A DNA stretch of 53,777 bases from Solirubrobacteraceae bacterium (GCA_016463765.1 JAEMQS010000028.1:1-53777), one strand, 5' to 3'; numbered from the stretch's first letter, positions 1 to 7,765 are shown. Notes: a model not told the origin generated them from the sequence alone. Translations and numbers: made by a program.

Positions 1-68
1 GCGGTGGCGCTGCCGGAGCAGCGGGCGCCGACGACGATGGCGTCGACGTGTTCGGGCGTGGGGTCCAT
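1..68 (-). CDS. FAD-dependent oxidoreductase, N-terminal fragment
   Basis: Only the first 22 codons lie in the window; the gene runs off the left edge. The translation starts MDPTPEHVDAIVVGARCSGS, a beta strand followed by a GxxxxG-like dinucleotide loop typical of FAD-dependent monooxygenases and geranylgeranyl-reductase-like flavoproteins. It is transcribed away from the TetR gene that starts at 126. The 57-base gap holds two copies of one palindrome, so this flavoprotein is the probable target of that repressor. The substrate cannot be inferred from so short a fragment. Confidence 0.6.
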   Translation of the reverse strand, partial: MDPTPEHVDAIVVGARCSGSAT

Positions 69-77
69 GAGCTCTGT

Positions 78-97
78 AACCGACAGGTGTGTCGGTT
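78..97. promoter_or_regulatory. TetR operator copy 1
   Basis: Perfect inverted repeat AACCGACA-N4-TGTCGGTT. It lies 10 bases upstream of the FAD oxidoreductase start. A second copy with identical arms lies 37 bases away. Paired palindromes next to a divergent TetR gene are the usual operator arrangement. Confidence 0.75.
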
Positions 98-114
98 CCT
101 CCTGCGGCTGGTAT

Positions 115-134
115 AACCGACAGCGATGTCGGTT
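115..134. promoter_or_regulatory. TetR operator copy 2, overlapping the TetR start codon
   Basis: Same arms as the first copy, AACCGACA-N4-TGTCGGTT, with spacer GCGA. The ATG of the TetR gene (126-128) lies inside the palindrome and a TATAAC -10-like hexamer overlaps its left edge (112-117). Binding here would block both the promoter and the start, so the regulator probably represses itself. Confidence 0.72.
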
Positions 135-740
135 GTCAACGACGAGCCCCGCCGCCGCCTGCGCGCCCCCGCCCGCCGCGCGCTCATCGACGCCGCCGCG
201 CGCGACCTCTTCGCCGAGCGCGGGTACCAGGCGGTGTCGATGGGCGACATCGCCGCCGCGGCGGGCGTCGCCCGTTCAGTGCTCTACGACCACGCGCCGA
301 GCAAGCAGGCGCTGTTCGAGGGGCTGTTGCGTGCCGAGCACGCCGAGCTGACCGCGAGGCTGGCCGCCGAGATGCTGGGCGACGGGCCCGTGCGGGAGCG
401 ACTCGATGCGGCCATCGACGCGTTCGTCGGCTACGTCGACGAGCACCCCATCGCGGGGCGGGTGCTCGCCGACGAGCCGTTCGGCAACGACGAGCTCGAG
501 GAGGTCCGCCGGGCGCTGCACGCGCAGACCAAGCAGGCGCTGGCGGGCTGGCTGGCTGCAGACTCGGGCGGGCGCTTCGACCCGCGCGGGGCGCGCGAGC
601 GTGTGGTCGTCGACCTGGTCTACGGTGGGCTCGTGGAGGTCGCGGCGAGCCGGCGGCGGACGCCGCGGACACGGCGGGCCACGGTGGTGGCGGTCACTGG
701 TGAGGTGCTGTGGGGTGGGTTGGCGCCGGTGCTGGAGTGA
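126..740 (+). CDS. TetR/AcrR family transcriptional regulator
   Basis: 204 residues, normal for TetR. The N-terminal helix-turn-helix is clear at about residues 15-62 (AARDLFAERGY, then MGDIAAAAGVARSVLYDHAPSK). The C-terminal part (about 70-204) is an all-helical ligand-binding domain of unknown specificity. The start at 126 has no Shine-Dalgarno and sits inside an operator, which suggests a leaderless transcript. It is divergent from the FAD oxidoreductase at 1-68, so it probably represses that flavoenzyme in response to a small hydrophobic compound. The target is inferred from position. Confidence 0.92.
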   Translation: MSVVNDEPRRRLRAPARRALIDAAARDLFAERGYQAVSMGDIAAAAGVARSVLYDHAPSKQALFEGLLRAEHAELTARLAAEMLGDGPVRERLDAAIDAFVGYVDEHPIAGRVLADEPFGNDELEEVRRALHAQTKQALAGWLAADSGGRFDPRGARERVVVDLVYGGLVEVAASRRRTPRTRRATVVAVTGEVLWGGLAPVLE

Positions 741-776
741 GCTGCACTCGTTCGGTGGGACTGGCAGAGTCCTGAC

Positions 777-983
777 ATGGCCCGGATACGTGTGAACATC
801 GCCGTTGACGGTCGCGCCGCGGTCGATGCGGCGTACGAGGCGTACGACGAGCACCCGATCGACACGCCCGATGCGTGGGGTGACCTCGCGTCGTTCGCGC
901 AGCAGCTGTCAAGAGTTGACGGCGCTCCGCCGGTCAGCCGCCCGCCGCATAGCGCGCCGGCGGCGTCCCCACCACCGCGCTGA
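777..983 (+). CDS. Small hypothetical protein, possibly a gene remnant
   Basis: 68-codon open frame starting [20 protein letters not shown]. Codon third positions are GC-rich up to about base 910. After that the reading becomes low-complexity ([18 protein letters not shown]) and overlaps the 3' end of the AraC gene on the other strand by 50 bases. This pattern would fit the 5' end of a gene whose remainder was lost. No family recognised, and it may not be expressed. Bases 741-776 show nothing clear. Confidence 0.3.
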   Translation: MARIRVNIAVDGRAAVDAAYEAYDEHPIDTPDAWGDLASFAQQLSRVDGAPPVSRPPHSAPAASPPPR

Positions 984-1740
984 ACTCGCGCACGAGATGC
1001 GCCTGGTCGGCGTACCCGAGCTCGGCGGCGAGCCGCGCCCAGTCGACGTCGTCGCCCTCCAGCGCGGCGGCCGCCGCGTCGTGCAGCCGGTAGCGGCGCA
1101 CGACCCACGCCGGGCCCAGACCGACGTACTCGGAGAACAGCCGCTGCACCGATCGGACGCTCACGCCGAGCCGTTCCGCGAGGTCGGGCACGCGGTGCAG
1201 GGACCGGTCCTCCTCCAGCAGCGCGACCGCGCGGTCGGCGAGCACGGCCTGCGGGTCGGGCTCGCCGAAGAGCAGCGGGACGAGCGCGCCCTCCAGCAGC
1301 GCGAAGGCTGCCGCGGTGTCTGTCTCGGCCCAGACCGCCGCGGTCAGTGCGCGCGCGTCGAGACCGTGCACCGTGCTCGCATCCACCCGCTGGTCGGCAA
1401 GATCGCGGACAGGCCCGTCCAGGAGTCCGCGCACCGCGCCGGGCCGGAAGCGGGTGCCGACGACCCGCCCGGCACCGCGCATGGTCCGCTCGAAGCGTGT
1501 GGAGTTCGGTCCGTAGAGCCACGCCCCGTCGGGCTCCACGACCAGGTGCGGCGACGGGTGCGGCAGCGTGACCTGGTGGTGCGGGTCGCGGCCGCGCAGG
1601 TCCCACGCCACCGACCAGTGCCACACGAGGAAGGGCGTCAGTGCAGCCCGCGGCTCGGCGCGGTCGAGCGACCACGCATCCGGGGGCGGTGTCCGCAGCA
1701 CCCCGTCACGGCTGACCGGCCTGGCGACATCCGCGGCCAT
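934..1740 (-). CDS. AraC family regulator with DUF6597-like N-terminal domain
   Basis: 268 residues. The C-terminal about 100 residues carry the two AraC helix-turn-helices ([17 protein letters not shown], and [17 protein letters not shown], ending GTPPARY). The N-terminal half ([37 protein letters not shown]) resembles the sensor region of DUF6597-type AraC proteins. An upstream in-frame ATG at 1785 exists, but a TACGCT -10 element lies seven bases before the ATG at 1740, so the shorter form with a leaderless start is preferred. It is divergent from the DUF3224 gene at 1806. The effector is unknown. Confidence 0.88.
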   Translation of the reverse strand: MAADVARPVSRDGVLRTPPPDAWSLDRAEPRAALTPFLVWHWSVAWDLRGRDPHHQVTLPHPSPHLVVEPDGAWLYGPNSTRFERTMRGAGRVVGTRFRPGAVRGLLDGPVRDLADQRVDASTVHGLDARALTAAVWAETDTAAAFALLEGALVPLLFGEPDPQAVLADRAVALLEEDRSLHRVPDLAERLGVSVRSVQRLFSEYVGLGPAWVVRRYRLHDAAAAALEGDDVDWARLAAELGYADQAHLVREFSAVVGTPPARYAAGG

Positions 1741-1747
1741 CCCCCAC

Positions 1748-1753
1748 AGCGTA
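1748..1753 (-). promoter_or_regulatory. -10 element of the AraC gene
   Basis: TACGCT on the minus strand, seven bases before the ATG at 1740; this implies a leaderless transcript and fixes the start. Confidence 0.5.
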
Positions 1754-1792
1754 GGTGGCGTGAATCTCCAAGACACCTCGGGCACCCCGGCG

Positions 1793-1798
1793 TACCTT
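1793..1798 (+). promoter_or_regulatory. -10 element of the DUF3224 gene
   Basis: TACCTT, seven bases before the ATG at 1806. It is divergent from the AraC -10 element at 1748-1753, so both promoters share a 66-base gap. Confidence 0.5.
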
Positions 1799-1805
1799 CG
1801 GCCGC

Positions 1806-2222
1806 ATGACCCAGGCCACCGAGACCACCACCATCACCGTCCCGTTCGAGATCGTCACCTGGGACGAGAAGACCTATGACGAGCCCGCCGACGGCCCGAA
1901 GCTCACGCACGCCACCTTGGAGAAGCGGTACTCGGGCGATCTGGAGGCCACAGGGGTGGCGCGGATCCTCACCGCGCAGGGCGACGGCGGCCGCGGCTAC
2001 GTCGCCAGCGAGCGGGTGACCGGCACGCTCATGGGACGCACCGGCACGTTCGTCATCCAGCACGGCGCGGCGGGGGCGTCCGACGAGCCCGAAGAGGTCG
2101 CACTCGGCGTCATCGTCGGCGGGTCGGGCACCGGCGAGCTGGCCGGCCTGCGCGGCGACGTCGCGTTCCGCCACGACCACGACGGCGCGCGGGTGACGAT
2201 CAGCTGGCGGCGACCGGACTGA
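1806..2222 (+). CDS. DUF3224 domain protein
   Basis: 138 residues and no signal peptide. The pattern FEIVTWDEKTYDE, then LEKRYSGDLEATGVARIL, then GYVASERVTGTLMGRTGTFVIQH fits the DUF3224 family, small beta-barrel proteins related in fold to allene oxide cyclase. No enzymatic function is established for the family. It is expressed divergently from the AraC regulator, which may control it. Its last 23 bases overlap the 3' end of the GHMP kinase gene on the other strand. Confidence 0.82.
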   Translation: MTQATETTTITVPFEIVTWDEKTYDEPADGPKLTHATLEKRYSGDLEATGVARILTAQGDGGRGYVASERVTGTLMGRTGTFVIQHGAAGASDEPEEVALGVIVGGSGTGELAGLRGDVAFRHDHDGARVTISWRRPD

Positions 2223-3135
2223 CCGTCGGCGCGATCACGCGACACCCGTCGGCCTCGAGCGCGTCACGCACGGCGGCGAACATGTCGTCGCCGGTGTGCG
2301 TGCCGACGATCGCCCCGCCCGAGCCCGTGTAGTTCGCCGTCGCCCCACACGCCCGGGCCAGCTCGATCATGCGCCAGTGCTCGGGCTTGAGGTCGAGGAC
2401 CCCGGAACGGATGTCGGCGGTGCGGTCGACCAGGCGGCCGAAGTGCTCGATGTCGCCGTCGCGGAGCGCACGTCGCGCGGACAGCGCGAGTTCGCGCAGC
2501 TCGGCCATCGCGATGTGGACCCGCAGCTCCCCGCGGTCGAAGCGGGCGCGCAGGTCGCCGTGGACGATCTGCGACGGCTCGGCGGCATCCGGGCGCCACG
2601 CGACGTAGAGCGGCGGCAGGAGCGCCGGGTCCATGGGCTCGTAGGCGCCCTGGTTCGCCGGGCGCTGGTCCTCGCGCGCGAAGTCCATGAGCACGAGCGT
2701 GTCGTAGACCTGCGCGACGCGGTCCTGCAGGCCGGCCATGATCCCGAGCTCCTCGACCTCGACGGCGAGCGCCAGGCTCGGCAGCTCCTGCCGCGGAATC
2801 GGCACCTCGAACAGGCCGCTCAGCCCGCGGAGGACCGCGACGACGATCGCGCTCGAACCGGCCAGGCCGACCCGCTCGGGGATCGTGCTGCTCACCGTGA
2901 TCGCGACCGGGCGGTCGGTGTCCGTGTGGCCGCGCAGGATGGCGAACCGGCGGAAGCGCCGGACCGTCGCCTCGACGAGTTCGATGTCGGGCAGGTCGTC
3001 CGCGGGCGCGTCGCGGACCGTCGCCTCGGCCGAGAAGTCCCGGATGACCGTGGCGAGCGTCGCGCCGCGATACCCGTCGGACGGGTTGCCGACGAGCGCG
3101 GCCCGGGCGTGCGCGAAGGCGTGGACCTCAGTCAT
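2200..3135 (-). CDS. GHMP family sugar kinase (glucuronokinase-like)
   Basis: 311 residues. It has the GHMP motif 1 start (RAALVGNPSDGYRG, residues 11-24), the phosphate-binding loop VGLAGSSA (89-96) and the C-terminal motif YTGSGGAIVG. The YRG variant and overall length resemble plant-type glucuronokinase and related anomeric sugar kinases more than galactokinase or mevalonate kinase. It overlaps the upstream sugar-phosphate uridylyltransferase gene by 8 bases. A kinase making a sugar 1-phosphate next to an enzyme that couples sugar 1-phosphates to UTP suggests a salvage route to a UDP-sugar. The actual sugar is unproven. Confidence 0.82.
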   Translation of the reverse strand: MTEVHAFAHARAALVGNPSDGYRGATLATVIRDFSAEATVRDAPADDLPDIELVEATVRRFRRFAILRGHTDTDRPVAITVSSTIPERVGLAGSSAIVVAVLRGLSGLFEVPIPRQELPSLALAVEVEELGIMAGLQDRVAQVYDTLVLMDFAREDQRPANQGAYEPMDPALLPPLYVAWRPDAAEPSQIVHGDLRARFDRGELRVHIAMAELRELALSARRALRDGDIEHFGRLVDRTADIRSGVLDLKPEHWRMIELARACGATANYTGSGGAIVGTHTGDDMFAAVRDALEADGCRVIAPTVSPVAAS

Positions 3136-3943
3136 CGGCCAGCTGCTCCCTGACCACGGGGCCGAGCTCGGGGTCGAGCAGCGCGTAGCGCAGGAACGCG
3201 GCCGTGTAGCTCTCGAGGCTGCCGACGTCGTGGCGCGTCTCGCCGTCGCGCAGCGGCACGCCGACCGCGCGGGCGCCCTCGTCGATCAGCAGCTGCAGCG
3301 CGTCGGTGAGCTGGAGCTCGCCGCCGTGGCCGGGCTGCACGCGCGCGAGGGCGTCAAAGATGCTGAACGGCAGGATGTAGCGCGACGCGATCGCCAGGTC
3401 ACTCGGCGCGTCCGCGGCCGCCGGCTTCTCGACGACGCCGCGCAGCGGGATCGCGCCGTTGCCCGCGACGACGCGCTGGTCGGGCGCGGCCACGCCGTAG
3501 CGGGAGATCTCGTCACCTTCGACGTGCTCCAGCGCGATGGCGATGTCCGCGTGCGCGCCCTCGGCCGCGGCGACGAGCCGCTTCATGACGGCGGGGCCAC
3601 TCTCGACGAGCGTGTCCCCCAGCGCGACGGCGAACGGGACGTCGTCGGGCAGCGCGGCGCGGGCGCACGCGATCGCGTCACCGAGCCCGCGCGGCTCGGC
3701 CTGGCGGACAGCCATGACGTCGCACGGCAGATCCTCGAGGCCGTCGAGATGGTCGACGATCGCCTGCTTGCCCTTGCGTGTGACCAGGACGACGCGCTCG
3801 AAGCCGGCGTCGGCCAGTTCGCGGACGACGTGCTCGATCACCGGCGCGCGGGCGACGGGCAGCAGCTCCTTCGGCAGGGCGCGGGTGAGGGGCCGCAACC
3901 GCGTCCCCAGGCCGGCGACAGGAACGACGGCGTCTGCGATCAC
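3128..3943 (-). CDS. galU: UTP-glucose-1-phosphate uridylyltransferase family
   Basis: 271 residues, starting from a GTG at 3943 that overlaps the TGA of the PAC2 gene (GTGA). The N-terminus MIADAVVPVAGLGTRLRPLT followed by RALPKELLPV is the nucleotidyltransferase signature (GxGTRxxPxTxxxPKEmLPv). Later motifs include EPRGLGDAI and GELQLTDAL. It transfers UMP to a sugar 1-phosphate in the cytoplasm. The 8-base overlap with the GHMP kinase gene implies coupled translation. It could prefer glucose 1-phosphate or, as a broader UDP-sugar pyrophosphorylase, the product of that kinase. Confidence 0.9.
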   Translation of the reverse strand: MIADAVVPVAGLGTRLRPLTRALPKELLPVARAPVIEHVVRELADAGFERVVLVTRKGKQAIVDHLDGLEDLPCDVMAVRQAEPRGLGDAIACARAALPDDVPFAVALGDTLVESGPAVMKRLVAAAEGAHADIAIALEHVEGDEISRYGVAAPDQRVVAGNGAIPLRGVVEKPAAADAPSDLAIASRYILPFSIFDALARVQPGHGGELQLTDALQLLIDEGARAVGVPLRDGETRHDVGSLESYTAAFLRYALLDPELGPVVREQLADD

Positions 3944-4809
3944 TGGTCGGGGCCGCGCTGGCGCAGGAAGCGCTGGAACTCTCGGGCGAGGACGTCGCCC
4001 GACGGCAGGTCCGTGGGGTTCGCCTCCTCGTCCTCGGCGGCGGCCTGCTCGAGGCGTTCGACGAACGCCTGGACCTCCGGATCGGACTGGACGGCGAGGG
4101 ACACCTGGCGATCGTAGTCGGAGGCGGCCACTTCGAGCTCTTCGCCGTCGATGGTCACCCCGACGAGGCTCTCGAGCTTGCGCACGAGCGCCAGGGCCGC
4201 CTTGGGGTTCGGCGCGGCGGCGACGTAGTGCGGGACGCTCGCCCACAGGCTCGCGCACGGCAGTCCCGCCTCGGCGACCGCGCCGTGGACGACGCCGGTG
4301 ATCCCGGTCGGGCCCTCGTAGTTCGTGGGGCTCAGGCCGAGCCGGTCCACCATCGCCTCGTCGCTCGCCATCCCGACGATGGGCACCGCGTGGCTGTGCG
4401 GCACGTCGGCGAGCAGGGCGCCCAGCGAGACGACGAGCTGGACACCGAGCACGTCACACAGTTCGCACACGAGGTCGGAGAAGGTGCGCCAGCGCATGGA
4501 GGGCTCGGGGCCCTGCAGGAAGATCAGGTCGCGCGGAGCGCGCGGGACCTTCGCGGCGAGCAACTCGATCTCGGGCCACTCGATCTCCCGGTGCCGGCCG
4601 TCGACGAGCGTGACCTTCGGGCGGGTCGACTGGAAGTCGTAGAACTCTTCGGGGTCGATGGAGAGGAAGCGCTCGGCCCCGAGCGACGTCGCGACGTACC
4701 CGAGGGCGGCTGATGCGGCGTCTCCCGCGTCGTTCCACCCGCGGAACGCGCAGACGAGCGCTGGAGCACGGAGACCGTCGGGCCGGCTCTCCCATCGCAG
4801 CGGCGGCAT
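3940..4809 (-). CDS. PAC2 family protein
   Basis: 289 residues. MPPLRWESRPDGLRAPALVC, then AFRGWNDAGDAASAALGY, then the block around LIFLQGPEPSMRWR identify the PAC2 (proteasome-assembly-chaperone-like) family found throughout Actinobacteria, often without known function. The C-terminal about 45 residues are acidic and probably flexible. An in-frame ATG at 4833 overlaps the start of the divergent HD gene; a TATCGT -10 element seven bases before the ATG at 4809 favours the shorter form. It is first in an operon with galU and the GHMP kinase. Confidence 0.88.
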   Translation of the reverse strand: MPPLRWESRPDGLRAPALVCAFRGWNDAGDAASAALGYVATSLGAERFLSIDPEEFYDFQSTRPKVTLVDGRHREIEWPEIELLAAKVPRAPRDLIFLQGPEPSMRWRTFSDLVCELCDVLGVQLVVSLGALLADVPHSHAVPIVGMASDEAMVDRLGLSPTNYEGPTGITGVVHGAVAEAGLPCASLWASVPHYVAAAPNPKAALALVRKLESLVGVTIDGEELEVAASDYDRQVSLAVQSDPEVQAFVERLEQAAAEDEEANPTDLPSGDVLAREFQRFLRQRGPDQ

Positions 4810-4816
4810 CAGAGTC

Positions 4817-4822
4817 ACGATA
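4817..4822 (-). promoter_or_regulatory. -10 element of the PAC2-galU-kinase operon
   Basis: TATCGT on the minus strand, seven bases before the ATG at 4809. It also lies inside the short leader of the divergent HD/OB gene at 4832, so the two promoters interleave. Confidence 0.5.
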
Positions 4823-4831
4823 GAAGGTGTC

Positions 4832-5740
4832 ATGGTGCCCGCTGTGAATCCGTCCGCCGATGCCGCGCCCACCGTGTCCGAGCTGCGCCCCGGCCAGGAG
4901 CTCTCCGGAGTCTTCGCCTGCTCGCGCAAGGACCGGCTGACGACGAAGACCGGGTCGCCCTACCTCGCGATCGAGCTGCGCGATCGCACCGGCGCGATCC
5001 CCGCGCGGGCGTTCCGCGACGCCGACGTCCTGAGCGGGCGGTTCGAGCGCGGCGATCTCGTGCAGGTCGCCGGGCGGGTGGAGCGGTTCCGCGACGAACT
5101 GCAGATCGACCTGCGGACCATCGCGCGGGTCGAGCCGGGCACCGTCGACCCGGCGGCGTTCCTGCCCACGGCCTACCGCGACGTCGAGGAGCTCGACGGG
5201 TTCCTCGAGCATCTGGCGTCCGAGGTCTTCCATCCCGGGGACAAGGCGCTGCTGGAGGTGCTGCTGGGCGACGCCGCGCTGCGCGCCGAGTGGCGGCGGG
5301 CGCCGTGTACCCGCACCGGGCACCACGCGTACCTGGGCGGGCTGCTGGAGCACACGGTGGCGGTGGGGACGCTGGCGCTGGAGGTCCGCCAGCTGCACGT
5401 GCGGCTGGACAGCGACCTGCTCATCACCGCGGCGCTGGTGCACGACCTGGGCAAGACGCGCGAGTTCACGTACGGGGCCGAGATCGGCCTGACCGAAGAG
5501 GGGCGCCTGCTGGGCCACATCGAGCTGGGGCTGCGACTGCTGCGGGAGTACGCGGCGCGCGTGCCGGCGCTGGACGCCGAGCGGGAGACGGCGATCGCGC
5601 ACTGCGTGCTGACGCACCATGGCCCGGACCCGGCACCGGGCCGACGGTTCGCGTCGGCCGAAGCACTGGCGCTGGCGCGGATCAACTCACTGGACGCCAC
5701 GGTGAAGGGCGCGCTGGAGCACGGGCTGTACCCGAGCTGA
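4832..5740 (+). CDS. OB-fold plus HD-domain 3'-5' exoribonuclease, YhaM-like
   Basis: 302 residues. An N-terminal OB-fold (about 15-100; LRPGQELSGVFACSRKD, GSPYLAIELRDRTG) precedes an HD metal-dependent domain (about 125-300) with GHHAYLGGLLEHT (163-175), the signature VHDLGK (203-208) and THHG. This architecture matches YhaM/CBF1-type 3'-5' exoribonucleases. The start is supported by an AGAAGG ribosome-binding site a few bases before the ATG. It is divergent from the PAC2 operon. Other OB-HD nucleases are possible, but an HD phosphohydrolase of a nucleic acid substrate is secure. Confidence 0.85.
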   Translation: MVPAVNPSADAAPTVSELRPGQELSGVFACSRKDRLTTKTGSPYLAIELRDRTGAIPARAFRDADVLSGRFERGDLVQVAGRVERFRDELQIDLRTIARVEPGTVDPAAFLPTAYRDVEELDGFLEHLASEVFHPGDKALLEVLLGDAALRAEWRRAPCTRTGHHAYLGGLLEHTVAVGTLALEVRQLHVRLDSDLLITAALVHDLGKTREFTYGAEIGLTEEGRLLGHIELGLRLLREYAARVPALDAERETAIAHCVLTHHGPDPAPGRRFASAEALALARINSLDATVKGALEHGLYPS

Positions 5741-5747
5741 CGCAGCT

Positions 5748-5791
5748 GAGCGTCACATAGTGGTCGCCCCAGCGACCAGTATGTGACGCTC
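5748..5791. repeat. Intergenic palindromic repeat, copy A
   Basis: Two 20-base arms (5748-5767 and 5772-5791) pair at 19 of 20 positions around a CCCA loop. It lies between the convergent 3' ends of the HD/OB and M48 genes and may act as a bidirectional terminator, though no T-run follows. An almost identical element occurs at 33567-33614. Confidence 0.85.
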
Positions 5792-5803
5792 GGCGCCTTC
5801 GGG

Positions 5804-6781
5804 CTACGACGCGTCCTTGCGCAGCCAGTCCGCCAGCTTCTCCCCCGTCGTCTGCGCCGTCCCCGCCGCATCGACCATGAGCCCGCGGAACCGCTCCGCG
5901 TAGTGCTCGGTCGCCGCGGCCGCCTCCGCGCGCGCCGGAGGTTCCTCGCCGCGCTTGATGTAGTCCCCGCCGACGATCCGGTCGTACTCGCCGCTCTGCA
6001 CCCACGTGTACACCTCGTGCGCGCGCTTGACCGGCGGGCCGTGCGTCCGGCCGAGCTCGGTCATCAGGCGACGGATGCGGTCGAACCCGTCGCCGCCCTC
6101 GCGGTAGTCCTTGGCCTGGAGGAACGCGTCGAGGTTCAGCTTCGACGACGGCAGGCCGGCGCTGATCGCCATGAGCGTGCGGCTGGTGAGCAGCGGGTCG
6201 CGGGTGACGATCGTCGCGCAGCGGTCGCACGACAGCTCGGCCGCGCGGTACCACTCCAGCAGCGCGTAGGTGATGCCGCGGAGCGGGAGCCCCGCGAGGA
6301 ACGGCAGCGACAGCGTGCCGACCTGCAGCAGGATCGCCAGCGTCGTCTGGTACATCACGTGCTCGGAGAGGATGTGGCCCGCCTCGTGGGCCAGGACCAT
6401 CTCCAGCTCGTCGTCGTCGAGGACCTGCACGGCGCCGCTGCTGACGATGACCATCGGCCGCTTGGCGCCCACCGCCGCGGCGTTGGGCAGCGGGGACAGG
6501 CCGACGTAGAGGTCGGGCTGGAACTCCAGGTCCAGGACGGTGCAGACGCGCACCCAGCGGCGGTAGAGGTCGGGCAGCTGGTCGGGCCCGACCTTCAGCG
6601 AGCCCGCGAGCGTGTTCTGCCGCATCGCCCGCTCGTAGCCGAACTCGATGAGCCGGCGCACGACGGTGTCCAGCATGGGGATCGACGAGAGAGCCGCCGT
6701 CGCCGCACGATCCGCTGGGTGCTCAAAGGCCTTTGAGGAGATACCTGGCAGGCGGTACCCGTCCGCGGGAAGATCGCTCAT
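5804..6781 (-). CDS. M48 family metallopeptidase
   Basis: 325 residues. The zinc motif HEAGH is at residues 132-136 and the likely third ligand is Glu182 in AAELSCDR, the usual arrangement for M48 (Ste24/HtpX) gluzincins. A hydrophobic stretch at about 150-175 may be membrane-associated, but there is no signal peptide. The start is supported by a TAGCCT -10 element eight bases upstream. It lies 22 bases downstream of a small two-helix membrane protein. The substrate is unknown. Confidence 0.9.
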   Translation of the reverse strand: MSDLPADGYRLPGISSKAFEHPADRAATAALSSIPMLDTVVRRLIEFGYERAMRQNTLAGSLKVGPDQLPDLYRRWVRVCTVLDLEFQPDLYVGLSPLPNAAAVGAKRPMVIVSSGAVQVLDDDELEMVLAHEAGHILSEHVMYQTTLAILLQVGTLSLPFLAGLPLRGITYALLEWYRAAELSCDRCATIVTRDPLLTSRTLMAISAGLPSSKLNLDAFLQAKDYREGGDGFDRIRRLMTELGRTHGPPVKRAHEVYTWVQSGEYDRIVGGDYIKRGEEPPARAEAAAATEHYAERFRGLMVDAAGTAQTTGEKLADWLRKDAS

Positions 6782-6789
6782 AGGCCCGA

Positions 6790-6795
6790 AGGCTA
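6790..6795 (-). promoter_or_regulatory. -10 element of the M48 peptidase gene
   Basis: TAGCCT on the minus strand, eight bases before the ATG at 6781, giving the protease its own leaderless transcript within the short gap after the small membrane protein gene. Confidence 0.42.
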
Positions 6796-6803
6796 CGGAA
6801 CCG

Positions 6804-6980
6804 CTACATGCTGGCCAGCAACAGCCACCAGACCAGCCCCGCGGCGAGCGAGATCAGGAGGAGGTAGATGCCCTGCACGCGGTCGTTCTCGCTGAACCGC
6901 CAGACCGCGAGGAACAACCCCGCGAGCGGCAGGAAGACCGCGATCACGTACAGGAAGGAGTTGGCGAGACGGTCCTTCAT
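6804..6980 (-). CDS. Small two-helix membrane protein
   Basis: 58 residues starting MKDRLANSFLYVIAVFLPLA. Two transmembrane helices (about 8-27 and 38-57) are joined by a polar loop RFSENDRVQG. The ATG overlaps the stop of the TauE/SafE gene (ATGA), arguing for translational coupling and against the longer in-frame start. No family is recognised. It could be an accessory subunit of the permease pair or of the M48 protease next to it. Confidence 0.7.
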   Translation of the reverse strand: MKDRLANSFLYVIAVFLPLAGLFLAVWRFSENDRVQGIYLLLISLAAGLVWWLLLASM

Positions 6981-7369
6981 CGCGCCGCAGTATCCCCGGT
7001 CGGCGCGTCGGACGGCGTGCGGGCGCCCCGCACGAGCTGCCACGCGACATAGACGGTCAGGGCGGCGAACCCCAGCTCCAGCGCCCGCTCCGGCACCGCG
7101 TTGGCGATCACCACCCCGCCCACGGCGCCCATGGACGCGAGGACGCCCAGGGCCAGCGCATCGCGGTCGCGCACGTTGCCGTACCCGCGCTGGCGCCAGG
7201 TCCCCACCAGCGCCACCGGGACGATCGCCAGCAGCGACGTCGCCTCCGCGTCGAGCTGCCCCAGTCCGGCGAACAGCGTCAGCGCCGGGACGAACAGCGC
7301 GCCGCCGCCGATCCCCAGCAGGCCGGCGAAGACCCCGGCGAGCACCCCGATGAGCGCGGCCTCGATCAC
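6977..7369 (-). CDS. TauE/SafE family permease, half-length
   Basis: 130 residues beginning MIEAALIGVLAGVFAGLLGI and containing the family glycine-rich motif LLGIGGGALFVPAL. Four hydrophobic segments are visible, about half of a standard 240-270-residue TauE/SafE protein. The GTG start at 7369 overlaps the TGA of an equally short paralogue upstream, so the two halves probably form a heterodimer equal to one normal transporter. The family exports sulfite, sulfoacetate or similar anions; the substrate here is unknown. Confidence 0.85.
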   Translation of the reverse strand: MIEAALIGVLAGVFAGLLGIGGGALFVPALTLFAGLGQLDAEATSLLAIVPVALVGTWRQRGYGNVRDRDALALGVLASMGAVGGVVIANAVPERALELGFAALTVYVAWQLVRGARTPSDAPTGDTAAR

Positions 7370-7746
7370 CCGATCACCAGCCGGACCGCCACACCCAGGA
7401 GCACCGCCGCGAACCCCAGCGCGATCGCCCGTTGCGGGACCCGCTGCTGCAGCCAGGTTCCCGCGAGCACGCCGCCGACGGCGGGAACGCCGACCAGCAG
7501 GCCCTTCTCGACATCGACGTTGCCGTAGCCCGCATGGGTCGCCACGGCCACCGCCGCGATGATGATGATCGCCGCGAGCGACGTGCCCGTCGCCTCGCGC
7601 GCGCCGTACCCGAGCCAGAGCATCAGCAGCGGGACCATCACGATGCCGCCGCCGACACCGAACAGCCCGCTGAACAGCCCCGCGAGGGTGCCGATCGCCG
7701 CGAGGCGGAGGGTCCTGCCCGCCGGGGCGGAGAGGTCCACACCCAT
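7366..7746 (-). CDS. TauE/SafE family permease, half-length paralogue
   Basis: 126 residues from the ATG at 7746, starting MGVDLSAPAGRTLRLAAIGT with motif GLFGVGGGIVMVPLL. It is a diverged copy of the gene immediately downstream: both have the GxGGG motif, four hydrophobic segments and a Y-G-N-V segment in the loop. Longer upstream starts would run into the divergent otsB gene. A TAGTAT -10 element seven bases upstream supports this start. It is the first gene of the unit 7746 to 6804. Confidence 0.85.
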   Translation of the reverse strand: MGVDLSAPAGRTLRLAAIGTLAGLFSGLFGVGGGIVMVPLLMLWLGYGAREATGTSLAAIIIIAAVAVATHAGYGNVDVEKGLLVGVPAVGGVLAGTWLQQRVPQRAIALGFAAVLLGVAVRLVIG

Positions 7747-7753
7747 GCGCGGC

Positions 7754-7759
7754 ATACTA
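7754..7759 (-). promoter_or_regulatory. -10 element of the TauE/SafE operon
   Basis: TAGTAT on the minus strand, seven bases before the ATG at 7746. The same bases read CATACT on the plus strand, seven bases before the otsB ATG at 7766, so one short AT patch may serve both directions. Confidence 0.5.
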
Positions 7760-7765
7760 GGTGCG

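Noticed and set aside
5748-5791. Intrinsic terminator call for palindrome A
   Set aside because: The stem is strong but there is no T-run, and the near-identical copy at 33567 is not at an equivalent convergent junction, so it is listed as a repeat instead.
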